Shown here: piece by piece, positions 9,902 through 19,694 of the stretch
Layout: each line of letters starts with the position of its first letter
How positions within the stretch are numbered: the first letter of the stretch is position 1
Assembly: GCA_903929885.1 (NCBI GenBank)
Contig: CAIYWI010000060.1
Coordinates: 28,824-92,823 of the forward strand
DNA: 64,000 nucleotides
Origin: an uncultured Phycisphaerales bacterium
GTDB lineage: Bacteria > Planctomycetota > Phycisphaerae > Phycisphaerales > UBA1924
Reading direction: 5' to 3'
Program-made: the position numbers and the translations under genes
The notes under the pieces: model-generated
Told to the model about the DNA's origin: nothing
Databases searched by the model: none
The model's input: only the letters and a program-made list of their open reading frames with translations

Positions 9902-10863
9902 GGATTCGCCTCCTCGCCGGCATCGGCCAGCGCGTGGAACGCGCGTTCGAGCGAAGGCGTGAGGGCGTGCAGTTCGCGCACCGGGATGTCGCGAGCGCGC
10001 GCGGCGGCGGCCAACGACTCGCGCAGATCGGCTCCGTCGGCTCGGGCCGACACCCTGAATCGCCGCCACGCGCCATCGAGCGGTTCGGACGAGGAGCACG
10101 ACGCGACGCCGGAGAGCGAAGCGACCGCCGCCTCGAACCCGCGAGCGGATTCATCGGTGTCGAACCTCGCCTCGAGCACGTATTCCCGTTCCTGCGAGGC
10201 GGCGGCGGCGAGCCGCTCGGGCGTGCCGTCGCCGCGAACGCGACCGCCGCTGACGACGATCAGACGATCGCACAATCGCTCGACCTCCGACAGGATGTGC
10301 GAACTGATGAGCATGGTCCGCTTGGCGGCCAGTTCCTTGACAAGTCCTCGCACCTCGCGGATCTGGGCCGGGTCGAGGCCGTTGGTGGGTTCGTCGAGCA
10401 CGAGCACCGGCGGATCGTGGAGCAGGGCGGCGGCCAAACCGACCCGCTGGCGAAAGCCCTTGCTGAGCACGCCGATCCTGCGATGGGCCACCTGCGTCAG
10501 GTCGCAGCGGTCCATGACGCGCGCAGTCGCCTCGCGTCGGGAGGACCTGTCCATGGCGAAAAGACGTCCGCGAAAGTCGAGATAGTCGGCGACTCGCATT
10601 TCCGGGTACAGGGGGGTGGCCTCGGGCATGTAGCCGATGCGGGACCGAGCGGCCTCGGGCGACTCGCGCGTGTCGTGTCCGTCGATGACGACGCGACCGC
10701 GGTCGGGCATGAAGTACCCGACGGACATCCGAATGGTCGTGGTCTTGCCCGCGCCGTTGGGCCCCAGCAGTCCGACGATCTGACCCGGTGGCACCTCGAA
10801 GGTCACGCCTCGCACGGCGTGAACCGATCCGAACGTTTTATGAACGTCGTCAAGCAGGATCAT
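9898..10863 (-). CDS. ABC transporter ATP-binding protein (GldA-like)
   Basis: Walker A GPNGAGKTTT; LSKGFRQRVGLAAALLHDPPVLVLDEPTNGLDPAQ. Confidence 0.95.
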   Translation of the reverse strand: MILLDDVHKTFGSVHAVRGVTFEVPPGQIVGLLGPNGAGKTTTIRMSVGYFMPDRGRVVIDGHDTRESPEAARSRIGYMPEATPLYPEMRVADYLDFRGRLFAMDRSSRREATARVMDRCDLTQVAHRRIGVLSKGFRQRVGLAAALLHDPPVLVLDEPTNGLDPAQIREVRGLVKELAAKRTMLISSHILSEVERLCDRLIVVSGGRVRGDGTPERLAAAASQEREYVLEARFDTDESARGFEAAVASLSGVASCSSSEPLDGAWRRFRVSARADGADLRESLAAAARARDIPVRELHALTPSLERAFHALADAGEEANP

Positions 10864-11087
10864 GGGCGGGGACGAAAACGGGCAGGTGCAGGGTATGGGG
10901 TTATCGGCCAAGGGGCCGAATCGCCCGGCGACGCGGCCCAGGAGGAATCCCGGGTGAAGCCGCGTCCAACCCACGCGGGGGGGCGAAACAGACTTCGGCG
11001 CAGCCCGACTCCAGCGGCAGTCCCGTCTTGACGAACTCCACCATACACTGCGTGGTCCGACAGGCCGAACGGGCCGCCTCACCCACC

Positions 11088-12800
11088 ATGACCGTCCGTG
11101 CAGATCACGCCCCGTCACGCCCGATGGAGGTCCCCGCCGGGGGCGACGGGACGGGCATCGGCAACCTTCGGTCGGCACCGGCCGACCGGCTCGAGGTCGA
11201 GGGCATCATCGTTCCTTCCGGGGGCTTCTCCTTGCACCCAAGCGGCCCGACGCCGCCCCAGTCCGATCCGATCGGCGAGTCGCTCAAGGGCGTCGGGCAC
11301 CTGCTGCTCAACGCCATCGGCGAGGGGGTCTGCATCGCGACTCGCGACGGCGAACTGCTGTGGTGCAACGACTACGTGACGTCGCTCACCGGGGCGATGC
11401 GAGAGCGTCTCAAGGTGGCGTGTCGGCAGTTCGACCGCGAGCATCCCGCGCCGCCGCCGGGCGTCGAGGTGCGGCCCGATGGCCCCTGCCTGCGGGTGAC
11501 GTCGGTGATGGTCGAGGACGATCGGCACCATTCGGTGAGCATCGCGCCGCTGCCGGCGTCCGCGCCGTCGCTGGGGCTGCCCCCGAACGGGCTCATGATC
11601 GTGATCACGGACGTGTCGGCGACGCGACGCCTGCAGTTCAAGATCGCGGCCATCGACCAGGCGGGCGCCGACCTGATGCGGCTCGACGCCGACGTGGTCC
11701 GCAAGTACAACGCGATGGAGCGGCTGCAACTGCTGGAGGAGCGGATCGTCAAGATCGCCGCCAGCCTGCTGCACTTCGACCACTTCGCCATCCGGCTCGT
11801 GGACGAACGCGAGGATCGCCTGCTGCTGGTGATCGGCCACAACCTGCCGCCCGAGTACGACGCGTTCATCATCCGCGCCCGCCTCGAGGGCCACGGCATC
11901 ACCGGGCACGTGGCCGCCAGCGGCCGCTCGTACATCTGCAACGACATTCGCAACGATCCGCTGTACCTGCCCGGCGTGGAGGGCGCGAAGAGCTCGCTGA
12001 CCATCCCGCTTCGGGTCAACGACAAGGTCATCGGCGTGTTCAACGTCGAGAGTCTCGAGCCCGGGGCCTTCACCGAGGAGGACCGCCAGCTCGGCGAGAT
12101 CTTCGCTCGCTACGTGGCCATGGCGCTCAACATGCTCGACCTGCTGGTGGTGGAGAGGATCACCACCAACCAGACGGTCACGGGTCGCGTGACGCACGAA
12201 CTCGACGAACCGCTTCAGGACATCGCGCACCAGGTCGAACTCCTGCTGCACCGCGAATCGGCCGACGGCCCGGTGCGGGACCACCTCCGCAAGATCAACG
12301 ACGACCTGGTGGCCATTCGAGCCCGCATGAAGGAGTGCGCCGTTGGACCGCAATCCCTGCTCGACGTCGAGCGGGCCATGGCCGACCGATCGCTCGACCC
12401 GGTGCTCGACGGCAAGTACGTGCTGGTGGCGGACGACGAGCCCAACATCAGGCGGATCATCGGCGACTACCTCTCGCTCAAGGGGTGTCGGCTCAAGGTC
12501 TGCTCCAGCGGCGGCGAGGCCATCAACGCCATCAAGGCCGATCCCGGCGCGTTCGATCTGGTCATCAGCGACATCCGGATGCCCGACGCCAACGGCTACG
12601 ACGTCTTCAGCGCCGCACGCACCCATTGCACGGGCGTGCCCGTCATCCTCATGACGGGCTTCGGGTACGACCCGTCCCACTCCATCGTCCGCGCCCACAC
12701 CGAGGGGCTCCACGGCGTGCTCTTCAAGCCCTTCCAACTCCAGCGGCTCATGGTGGAGGTCCGCGGCGCGTTCGGCGCCGCCCCGCCCCCCAACGCCTGA
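11088..12800 (+). CDS. PAS-like/GAF sensor with H-box-like helix and C-terminal response-regulator receiver domain
   Basis: GAF-like region (EERIVKIAASLLHFDHFAIRLVDE...GHVAASGRSYICNDI); RVTHELDEPLQDIAHQVELL; REC VLVADDEPNIRRII..DLVISDIRMPD..VILMTGF..FKPF; no HATPase_c motifs. Confidence 0.85.
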   Translation: MTVRADHAPSRPMEVPAGGDGTGIGNLRSAPADRLEVEGIIVPSGGFSLHPSGPTPPQSDPIGESLKGVGHLLLNAIGEGVCIATRDGELLWCNDYVTSLTGAMRERLKVACRQFDREHPAPPPGVEVRPDGPCLRVTSVMVEDDRHHSVSIAPLPASAPSLGLPPNGLMIVITDVSATRRLQFKIAAIDQAGADLMRLDADVVRKYNAMERLQLLEERIVKIAASLLHFDHFAIRLVDEREDRLLLVIGHNLPPEYDAFIIRARLEGHGITGHVAASGRSYICNDIRNDPLYLPGVEGAKSSLTIPLRVNDKVIGVFNVESLEPGAFTEEDRQLGEIFARYVAMALNMLDLLVVERITTNQTVTGRVTHELDEPLQDIAHQVELLLHRESADGPVRDHLRKINDDLVAIRARMKECAVGPQSLLDVERAMADRSLDPVLDGKYVLVADDEPNIRRIIGDYLSLKGCRLKVCSSGGEAINAIKADPGAFDLVISDIRMPDANGYDVFSAARTHCTGVPVILMTGFGYDPSHSIVRAHTEGLHGVLFKPFQLQRLMVEVRGAFGAAPPPNA

Positions 12801-12838
12801 GACGTCCCCCGCGACGCCCCTAGACTCGCACGCTCACC

Positions 12839-14746
12839 ATGTGCGGCATCGGCGGCATCCTCCTCCCGCGCCATCGCGACGGCGTTCGGCAACCCGAGCG
12901 CCTCGAAGAACTGCTCGCACGCCTCGACGACGCCGTCCGACCCCGCGGCCCCGACGGCCACGGCCGCTTCGCGTCCGAATCGACGCACCTGCTCCACCGA
13001 CGGCTCTCCATCATCGACCATGACGGGGGCGTCCAGCCGATGACCCTCGATGCCTCCGGCGCGACGTGGCGCCCCGACGCCATCTCACGGCCCGCCACTT
13101 CCCTGGCCTTCAACGGCTGCATCTACAACCACCGCGAGTTGCGACGCGAACTCGAGTCCGTCGGCGAACGCTTCTCCTCCGATCACAGCGACACCGAAGT
13201 GCTCGCCCGAGCCCTTCGGCGCTGGTGGACCGACGCGCTGCCTCGACTCGAAGGCATGTTCGCGCTCGCCGCGTGGCGACGCCTCGACGACGGCGTGGAG
13301 GAACTCCTGCTCGCAAGGGATCGCTGCGGCGAGAAACCCCTCCACTACCTGCCGCTCGACGGCGGCGTGGCCTTCTCGAGTTCCGCCGCACCGCTGCTGG
13401 CCATCTCGACTCGACACGCTCCCCACGCGTCGCGCGAGGATGCCACGTGCCTGGCCCGTTGGCTGGCATGGGGATTCTGCGACCGCCCCCTTCGCAACGT
13501 GCACGAACTTGGGCCGGGATCGTGGATGTGCTTCAACTCGAGGTCGGCATGCTGTCGCGGCGAGTTCGGCCACCGCCCCGACAACATCCCCGCGACCTCC
13601 GAACCGCTGACCGTCGTCCGGGTGGAGTCGATGCTCAGGTCCGCGGTGCACGCACGGCTCGACGCCGACGTGCCGCTGGGCTGCTTCCTGTCAGGCGGCG
13701 TCGACTCATCGCTGGTCGCGGCCTTCGCCCGAGAGGCGAGGCCCGATCTGGCCACCTTCTGCGTCGCCATGCCGCAGGCGACCCACGACGAATCCGGACA
13801 CGCACGGCGGGTGGCAGCGTTGCTGGGCACCCGCCACCGCACGCTCGAATGTTCGCCGGACGCAGCGACGGACTTGTGCCGGCTGATCGACAGCCTCGGG
13901 CTTCCGTTTGCCGACAGTTCACTGCTGCCGACCCACTGGGTGAGCGTTGCCGCCCGGCAGCACGTCAAGGTCGCCCTTTCCGGCGACGGGGGCGACGAGT
14001 TGTTCCGCGGCTACCGGCGTCATCAGGCGGCGGCGCTGCTGCGTCGGTGGGGTCCGCCCCTGCGACTTGCGGGCAAGGCGACCCGACCGTTGCATGGCAT
14101 GCTGGGCGAGGCCGGGCGATTGCTCGGAGCGGCCTCGGGCATGGGCTACCCGCAGATCGGCATGGTGATCCGTCCAGCCACGCTCGTCGACTTGATCGGC
14201 GAGCGCTTGACCGCCGCGTGCCTTGACGACGCCCGGGCGGCGTGGAGCCGGGAGGGCGTGATGGATGCCCCGTGGTGGGACTTTGCGTGCTACCTGCCGG
14301 GGGACCTGCTCCGGAAGGATGACGCGGCATCGATGGCCGTCGCGTTGGAGGTTCGCTGTCCGATGCTGGACTCCGGACTGGTTCGCGCATGCCTGGGGGC
14401 TTCGGAGGCATCACTGATGCCCGAGGGGGAGCGCAAGGGCCTGCTGCGGGCGGTGGCGAGGCGACACGTGCCGGCGGAGGTGGTGGACCGGCCCAAGCAG
14501 GGCTTCGCCGTGCCGCTGGCACGCTGGTTCCGGGAGGACTTCGGGGGTCTCGGGACGCTTCTGGGCGACGTGCTGGGCGGGGCCGACCCGTTTCCGGAGA
14601 ATGTGTTGGGATTCCGGGTGGATCGCCGATCTGTGGGAAGGATGGTCGACGAGCACCGGGGGCTCGTTCGTGACCACTCGCAAGGGCTGTTCGCGCTGCT
14701 GTCGCTGGCACTCTGGTGCCGCGGAATGGAACGCGGGTTCGCCTGA
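12839..14746 (+). CDS. asnB: Asparagine synthase (glutamine-hydrolysing)
   Basis: MCGIGGI with Cys nucleophile; LSGGVDSSLVAAFAR PP-loop; SGDGGDELFRGYRRH. Confidence 0.95.
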   Translation: MCGIGGILLPRHRDGVRQPERLEELLARLDDAVRPRGPDGHGRFASESTHLLHRRLSIIDHDGGVQPMTLDASGATWRPDAISRPATSLAFNGCIYNHRELRRELESVGERFSSDHSDTEVLARALRRWWTDALPRLEGMFALAAWRRLDDGVEELLLARDRCGEKPLHYLPLDGGVAFSSSAAPLLAISTRHAPHASREDATCLARWLAWGFCDRPLRNVHELGPGSWMCFNSRSACCRGEFGHRPDNIPATSEPLTVVRVESMLRSAVHARLDADVPLGCFLSGGVDSSLVAAFAREARPDLATFCVAMPQATHDESGHARRVAALLGTRHRTLECSPDAATDLCRLIDSLGLPFADSSLLPTHWVSVAARQHVKVALSGDGGDELFRGYRRHQAAALLRRWGPPLRLAGKATRPLHGMLGEAGRLLGAASGMGYPQIGMVIRPATLVDLIGERLTAACLDDARAAWSREGVMDAPWWDFACYLPGDLLRKDDAASMAVALEVRCPMLDSGLVRACLGASEASLMPEGERKGLLRAVARRHVPAEVVDRPKQGFAVPLARWFREDFGGLGTLLGDVLGGADPFPENVLGFRVDRRSVGRMVDEHRGLVRDHSQGLFALLSLALWCRGMERGFA

Positions 14747-14872
14747 TGGGCCTCACGGGGCCTTCGAGTGATCGGTCACCCATGGGCTCATAGGATGGGG
14801 CCTTGGGGGTGATCAACCTGCGACGCTGTCAGAGACGGGACGGGATCTTCCACGCTGCTCCAGGACGGAACC

Positions 14873-15631
14873 ATGGGCGAAGAGAGTTTCATCGACACGC
14901 TGACACGACGGCAACTCCTCAGGGGCGGCCTGCTCACGGGCGCGGCTGCGCTGCTGGCCGGGTGTCAGCAACCGACTCGCGTGGCGCAGACGGTGCCCGG
15001 GCCGCTGTGGCCCGACCTTGAGAAGGCGGCTGAAGATCCCCCGCTGCCGCCGACGGTGCGGCCGGCGCCGGAACCCAACGTCGTCTTCCCGAAGCCCGAG
15101 GCCGCGCCTGCGGGCGTGATTCCTCGAAGCCGCTGGACCACGGGCCGAGTGATCGAATCGCGGGTGAGCTCGATGAGCGGGGTCTCTCGCATCACGGTGC
15201 ACCACGAAGGGATGATCTTCAGCGGCTCGACGGATCCGAGCGCGATCGCCAAGCGGCTCTCCAACATCCGTTCGGCCCACATCAACCGTCGCCCCGAGCC
15301 CTTCGGCGACATCGGCTACCACTACATCATCGATCCGGCGGGTCGCATCTGGGAGGGTCGCCCGCTCCGCTTCCAGGGAGCGCACGTCGAGCGAAAGAAC
15401 GAGCACAATCTGGGCATCATGGTCATGGGCAACTTCGAGCAGCAGCGGCCGACTCCGGCGCAGCTCGCCTCGCTTGAGCGATTCGTGATCGACCAGATGA
15501 AGCGGTACCAGGTGCCCGTCAGCCGGCTGTACACCCATCGCGAGATCGGCGACACGCTGTGCCCCGGGCGGAACCTGCAGCGTTGGATGCTCGCCCAGCG
15601 TTCTCCGGCGGGTGCCTTCGCCCGCATCTGA
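14873..15631 (+). CDS. N-acetylmuramoyl-L-alanine amidase / PGRP-fold lipoprotein
   Basis: Lipobox LLAGC after twin-arginine-like TRRQLLRGG; ITVHHEGM, GYHYIIDPAGRIWEGR, THREIGDTLCPGRNL. Confidence 0.87.
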   Translation: MGEESFIDTLTRRQLLRGGLLTGAAALLAGCQQPTRVAQTVPGPLWPDLEKAAEDPPLPPTVRPAPEPNVVFPKPEAAPAGVIPRSRWTTGRVIESRVSSMSGVSRITVHHEGMIFSGSTDPSAIAKRLSNIRSAHINRRPEPFGDIGYHYIIDPAGRIWEGRPLRFQGAHVERKNEHNLGIMVMGNFEQQRPTPAQLASLERFVIDQMKRYQVPVSRLYTHREIGDTLCPGRNLQRWMLAQRSPAGAFARI

Positions 15632-15686
15632 CGGCGGCGGCCGTTCGAACCGGACGAATGCTTCGGACCGCGCGTGACGCGATCGC

Positions 15687-16538
15687 ATGATTCCCCGGTT
15701 CTCCCAGTTTCCCGCGGCCCTTGCCAGTCGCACGCAGCATGCCCGTCTGGGGCCGATGCGCGTCCCGTCGCTGCTGTCGCACCCCGACTGGGAGCGTCCC
15801 GCGCCGGTGGTCCTCTGGATGCACGGCCGCACCGTCAGCAAGGAGCTTGATCCGGGGCGATACCTGCGGTGGCTGCGGGCGGGCATCGCGGCGTGCGCCG
15901 TGGACCTGCCCGGACACGGCGAGCGGCTCGATCCGGCGCTCCAGACTCCTCGACGGACGCTTGACGTGATCGCGCAGATGCGAGCGGAGATCGACGGCGT
16001 GTTGGCAGCCCTCGGCGGCCCCGAATACCGGGGCATCTTCGACCTCTCCCGGATCGCCATCGGCGGGATGTCGGCCGGAGGCATGGTTGCGCTTCGGCGA
16101 CTGTGCGATCCTCACACGTTCGCGTGTGCGGCGGTCGAGTGCACCACGGGCTGGCTCGAGGGGCTTTACTTTCCGAGCGGCGACCTTCCGGCGGGCACCG
16201 GACGCTTCCTTGAGCACGATCCGGAGAAGGTGGCGTCGCTCGACCCGATGCGACACCTCGCCTCGTGGCGTCCGATCCCGCTGCTCGCGCTGCACATCAG
16301 GGCCGACGAGGTGGTTCCGTTCGTCACGATGGACCGATTTCTCGACGCGCTTCGAGGTCGCCATCGCGAGGCGGGCTCGCCCGAATCCATGATCGAACTG
16401 GCGACGTGGGAGTCGACGGGATCGCCTCAGGAGCACGCGGGCTTCGGCCGCTTCTCGAACGACGCGAAGAACCTTCAGACGGCCTTTCTGGCCGAGCATC
16501 TCCGCGCCCGGCCGGTCGATCTCGACGCAACGGGCTGA
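15687..16538 (+). CDS. Alpha/beta hydrolase (prolyl oligopeptidase-like)
   Basis: DLPGHGERLD; nucleophile elbow GGMSAGGM; ADEVVPF; EHAGFGRF. Confidence 0.85.
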   Translation: MIPRFSQFPAALASRTQHARLGPMRVPSLLSHPDWERPAPVVLWMHGRTVSKELDPGRYLRWLRAGIAACAVDLPGHGERLDPALQTPRRTLDVIAQMRAEIDGVLAALGGPEYRGIFDLSRIAIGGMSAGGMVALRRLCDPHTFACAAVECTTGWLEGLYFPSGDLPAGTGRFLEHDPEKVASLDPMRHLASWRPIPLLALHIRADEVVPFVTMDRFLDALRGRHREAGSPESMIELATWESTGSPQEHAGFGRFSNDAKNLQTAFLAEHLRARPVDLDATG

Positions 16539-16544
16539 GTACGC

Positions 16545-17861
16545 TTGGCCGTGTCGCAGCAGCCCACGCCGCCTCCGGCCGTCTCCCTGACGAGCATTCG
16601 CTGCTCGCTGGCCTTGCTGCTGCTCATCAACCTGTTCAACTACATCGACCGCTACCTGCTGTCGGCGGTCGAGCCCTTGGTGCGCGACGAGTTGTTCGGG
16701 AAGGACCACCCCGACGCCAAGTTCCTGATGGGCCTGCTGGCGCCTGCCTTCCTCGTGACGTACATGGTGGCTGCGCCTGTGTTCGGGCGGTTGGGCGACC
16801 GCCATCGCCGATGGCTGATCGTCGCGATGGGAGTGGCCTTGTGGTCGCTGGCGACGGGCGGCACCGGGCTGGCGACGACCTTCGGCGTGCTCCTGGCCAT
16901 GCGGGTGCTCGTCGGCATCGGCGAGGCGGCGTGGGGCCCGATCGCCCCCACCATCATCGCGGACATGTATCCCGCCTCCAAGCGGGGCTGGGTGCTCTCG
17001 TGGTTCTACATCGCGATTCCGGTGGGCGCCGCGTTGGGCGTGGTGCTCGGCGGTCTCATCGCCGCCACGCTTTCGTGGCACTGGTCCTTTTTCCTGATGG
17101 CACCGCCCGGAATCGCCCTGGCGATCCTCGCGTGGTTCCGGCCCGAGCCCGCCCGCGGGGCGGTCGAAGGCGGCCGTGCCGAAGTCGCGTCGCAGCCGCT
17201 GCGACAGGCCCTGAGGGACCTGGCCCGCAATCGCTCCTTCGTGATGAACACGATGGGCATGACGGCGATGACCTTCGCCGTGGGCGGCATGTCGTTCTGG
17301 ATGCCCACCTACATCCACGAGTTCCGGATGCAGGGGGGCACCGACGAGGCGGGCACGGCCCAACTCGCGAGGGTGACGACCACCTTCGGCGCCATCACGG
17401 TGGTGGCCGGGCTCGCGGGCACGCTGGTGGGCGGCTGGATCGGCGACCGGCTTCGCGCTCGCATGAAGGGGGCGTACGCGGCCTTCTCGGGGCTTGGCAT
17501 GCTGGCCGCGTTCCCGTGCTTCCTCGGCGTGCTCTACGCCCCATTCCCGATCGCGTGGGGATTCATGTTCCTGAGCATCTTCCTGCTGATGCTCAACACG
17601 GGCCCCACCAACACGATCATCGCGAACGTGACGCCCGCCAGCGTTCGCGCCACGGCGTACGCGGTCAACATCTTCGTGATCCATGCGCTTGGCGACGCGG
17701 TCTCGCCGCCGCTGATCGGCCTGATCGCCGACCGGACGGGCGACATGAACAAGGCCTTTTTGCTGGTAGGCGGCTCGATCGTCGTTTCCGGACTTCTTTG
17801 GCTGCTGGCCGCGCGTACGCTTGACGCCGACACGGACCGCATCGCCCGCGGCGGCACGTGA
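16545..17861 (+). CDS. MFS transporter (spinster-like)
   Basis: About 12 TM segments; NLFNYIDRYLLSAVEPLVRDE; GRLGDRHRRW; TTG 16545 or GTG 16551 start. Confidence 0.9.
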   Translation: MAVSQQPTPPPAVSLTSIRCSLALLLLINLFNYIDRYLLSAVEPLVRDELFGKDHPDAKFLMGLLAPAFLVTYMVAAPVFGRLGDRHRRWLIVAMGVALWSLATGGTGLATTFGVLLAMRVLVGIGEAAWGPIAPTIIADMYPASKRGWVLSWFYIAIPVGAALGVVLGGLIAATLSWHWSFFLMAPPGIALAILAWFRPEPARGAVEGGRAEVASQPLRQALRDLARNRSFVMNTMGMTAMTFAVGGMSFWMPTYIHEFRMQGGTDEAGTAQLARVTTTFGAITVVAGLAGTLVGGWIGDRLRARMKGAYAAFSGLGMLAAFPCFLGVLYAPFPIAWGFMFLSIFLLMLNTGPTNTIIANVTPASVRATAYAVNIFVIHALGDAVSPPLIGLIADRTGDMNKAFLLVGGSIVVSGLLWLLAARTLDADTDRIARGGT

Positions 17862-17895
17862 GCGGGTTCGGGCAGGCAACAGGAGGACGCCTTCG

Positions 17896-18168
17896 ATGGG
17901 ATGGTCGTTTCGACGATCGGTGAATCTCGGCCCGCTACGGATCAACCTGAGTCGCAGCGGGGTCGGATACTCGGTGGGCGGACGGGGCTTTCGAACCGGC
18001 GTGCGGGCCGGCGGGCGTCGCTACTCGACCTTGAGCATTCCGGGAACCGGCATCCGCTACCAGACTGGCGGCGGGCGATCGACATCGTCGCGGTCCTCGG
18101 GTTGCCTCGTCATGATCGTCGCGGGCGCTGGTGTCGCGGCGCTCGCGGCCCGCTTCGTCGGCGCCTGA
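17896..18168 (+). CDS. DUF4236-type small protein
   Basis: MGWSFRRSVNLGPLRINLSRSGVGYSVGGRGFRTGVRAGGRRYSTLSIPGTGIRYQT matches the recognised DUF4236 pattern; C-terminal hydrophobic helix. Confidence 0.88.
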   Translation: MGWSFRRSVNLGPLRINLSRSGVGYSVGGRGFRTGVRAGGRRYSTLSIPGTGIRYQTGGGRSTSSRSSGCLVMIVAGAGVAALAARFVGA

Positions 18169-18242
18169 TCGATTCCAGAGTTCGCCTCGACGTTCCGTCC
18201 TGCCACGCGCAGGCACACGAAAGCGGTCCCGGAGCCCCATCC

Positions 18243-18539
18243 ATGCACGAATACGCCTTCATTCGCACGCTTCGAACGCCCCACTCGGAGCGTTACCTGA
18301 TTCGGACGCCGGACACGGAGACCGCGGCCCTCGACATTCACTTCCGCCCGCGAGGCGGCGCGGATGCGACGCTGGTGATCTTCGAGCAGGCGCAACTGCC
18401 GGAGGAGGCGATTCCGGCCCTGCTCACGGCCATCGACGAGGTGATCCTGCCCGACATGACGCTGGCCGAGAAGGACATCTCGTTCACCGTCGTGATCGGC
18501 CGGGTGCTGGGGGCCTTCTCCCCGGAAAGTGACACCTGA
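18243..18539 (+). CDS. Hypothetical protein, 98 aa
   Basis: MHEYAFIRTLRTPHSERYLIRTPDTETAALDIHF...; codon usage consistent; ATG at 18243. Confidence 0.7.
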   Translation: MHEYAFIRTLRTPHSERYLIRTPDTETAALDIHFRPRGGADATLVIFEQAQLPEEAIPALLTAIDEVILPDMTLAEKDISFTVVIGRVLGAFSPESDT

Positions 18540-18686
18540 GCCGGGCCTGGCGGCGACGGAAGCCTCGATGCGTCGCATCCAAGCCGGTGTGGCTCGACGG
18601 TGACGTCGCCCCGCCGCACTCGTATGGTTTCCTCCCCGCCCCGGGTGCGCTCCCGGGCCCGGGGAGGACGCTTGGAAGCACACGGC

Positions 18687-19670
18687 ATGAACGACTCGAC
18701 GCTCGATTCTCGGACACAGGCGGCCGCGACAACCATCAGGAAACTGCTCGATGCGGTCGGGCGAGTGGTGGTCGGCCAGGGGGCGATGGTGGAGCGGCTG
18801 GTGCTGGGACTGCTGGGCGGCGGCCACGTGCTGCTCGAGGGCGTGCCGGGGCTGGCCAAGACGCTGACGGTCAACACGCTGGCGAAGGCGATCGACGCAA
18901 GGTTCGCCCGCATCCAGTTCACGCCGGATCTCCTGCCCGCCGACCTGATCGGCACGCTGGTGTACAACCCCCGCGACGGCACGTTCGCCCCGAGGAAGGG
19001 ACCGATCTTCGCCAACATCGTGCTGGCCGACGAGATCAATCGCGCGCCGGCGAAGGTGCAATCCGCGCTGCTCGAGGCGATGCAGGAGCGTCGAGTCACC
19101 ATCGGCGACACGACCTACCCGCTCGACACTCCGTTCCTCGTGCTGGCCACCCAGAATCCCATCGAGCAGGAAGGCACGTACGCCCTGCCCGAGGCGCAGG
19201 TCGACCGCTTCATGCTCAAGCTCAGGGTGGACTACCCGAGCCGCACCGAGGAGCGCGCCATCATCGACCGCATGGCGAGCACACGGGAGGCACCCAAGGT
19301 GGAGCCGGTCGTGACGCTCGATGAACTCGACGAGGCGCGACGCCTCGTGGACGACGTGCGGCTCGACGACCGCATCAAGGACTACATCGTGTCGCTGGTG
19401 CACGCGAGTCGGCGGCCCGCGGAGTTCGGGCTCGACATCACCCGCCTGATCGAGTTCGGCGCATCGCCCCGCGCGAGCATCAACCTCGCCATCGCCTGCA
19501 AGGCGCACGCGTTGATGCAAGGGCGATCGTTCGCGATGCCCGCGGACGTGAAGGCCGTGGCGCTCGACGTGCTCCGTCACCGCGTCATCGCCAGCTACGA
19601 GGCGCAGGCCGAGGAGCTCGACAGCGACCGCATCGTGCAGCGGATCCTCGATCACGTGCCCGTCCCCTGA
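18687..19670 (+). CDS. MoxR-family AAA ATPase
   Basis: LLEGVPGLAKTLTVNTLAK, LLPADLIGTLVYN, ADEINRAPAKVQSALLEAMQE, LATQNPIEQEGTYALPEAQVDRFML. Confidence 0.95.
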   Translation: MNDSTLDSRTQAAATTIRKLLDAVGRVVVGQGAMVERLVLGLLGGGHVLLEGVPGLAKTLTVNTLAKAIDARFARIQFTPDLLPADLIGTLVYNPRDGTFAPRKGPIFANIVLADEINRAPAKVQSALLEAMQERRVTIGDTTYPLDTPFLVLATQNPIEQEGTYALPEAQVDRFMLKLRVDYPSRTEERAIIDRMASTREAPKVEPVVTLDELDEARRLVDDVRLDDRIKDYIVSLVHASRRPAEFGLDITRLIEFGASPRASINLAIACKAHALMQGRSFAMPADVKAVALDVLRHRVIASYEAQAEELDSDRIVQRILDHVPVP

Positions 19671-19694
19671 ATCGCACGCCCAGCCCCCTGCGCC

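Noticed and set aside
15519-17945. 808-aa minus-strand ORF over hydrolase and MFS genes
   Set aside because: Arg/His/Gln-rich shadow ORF with no domain; plus frames have alpha/beta hydrolase and 12-TM MFS patterns.
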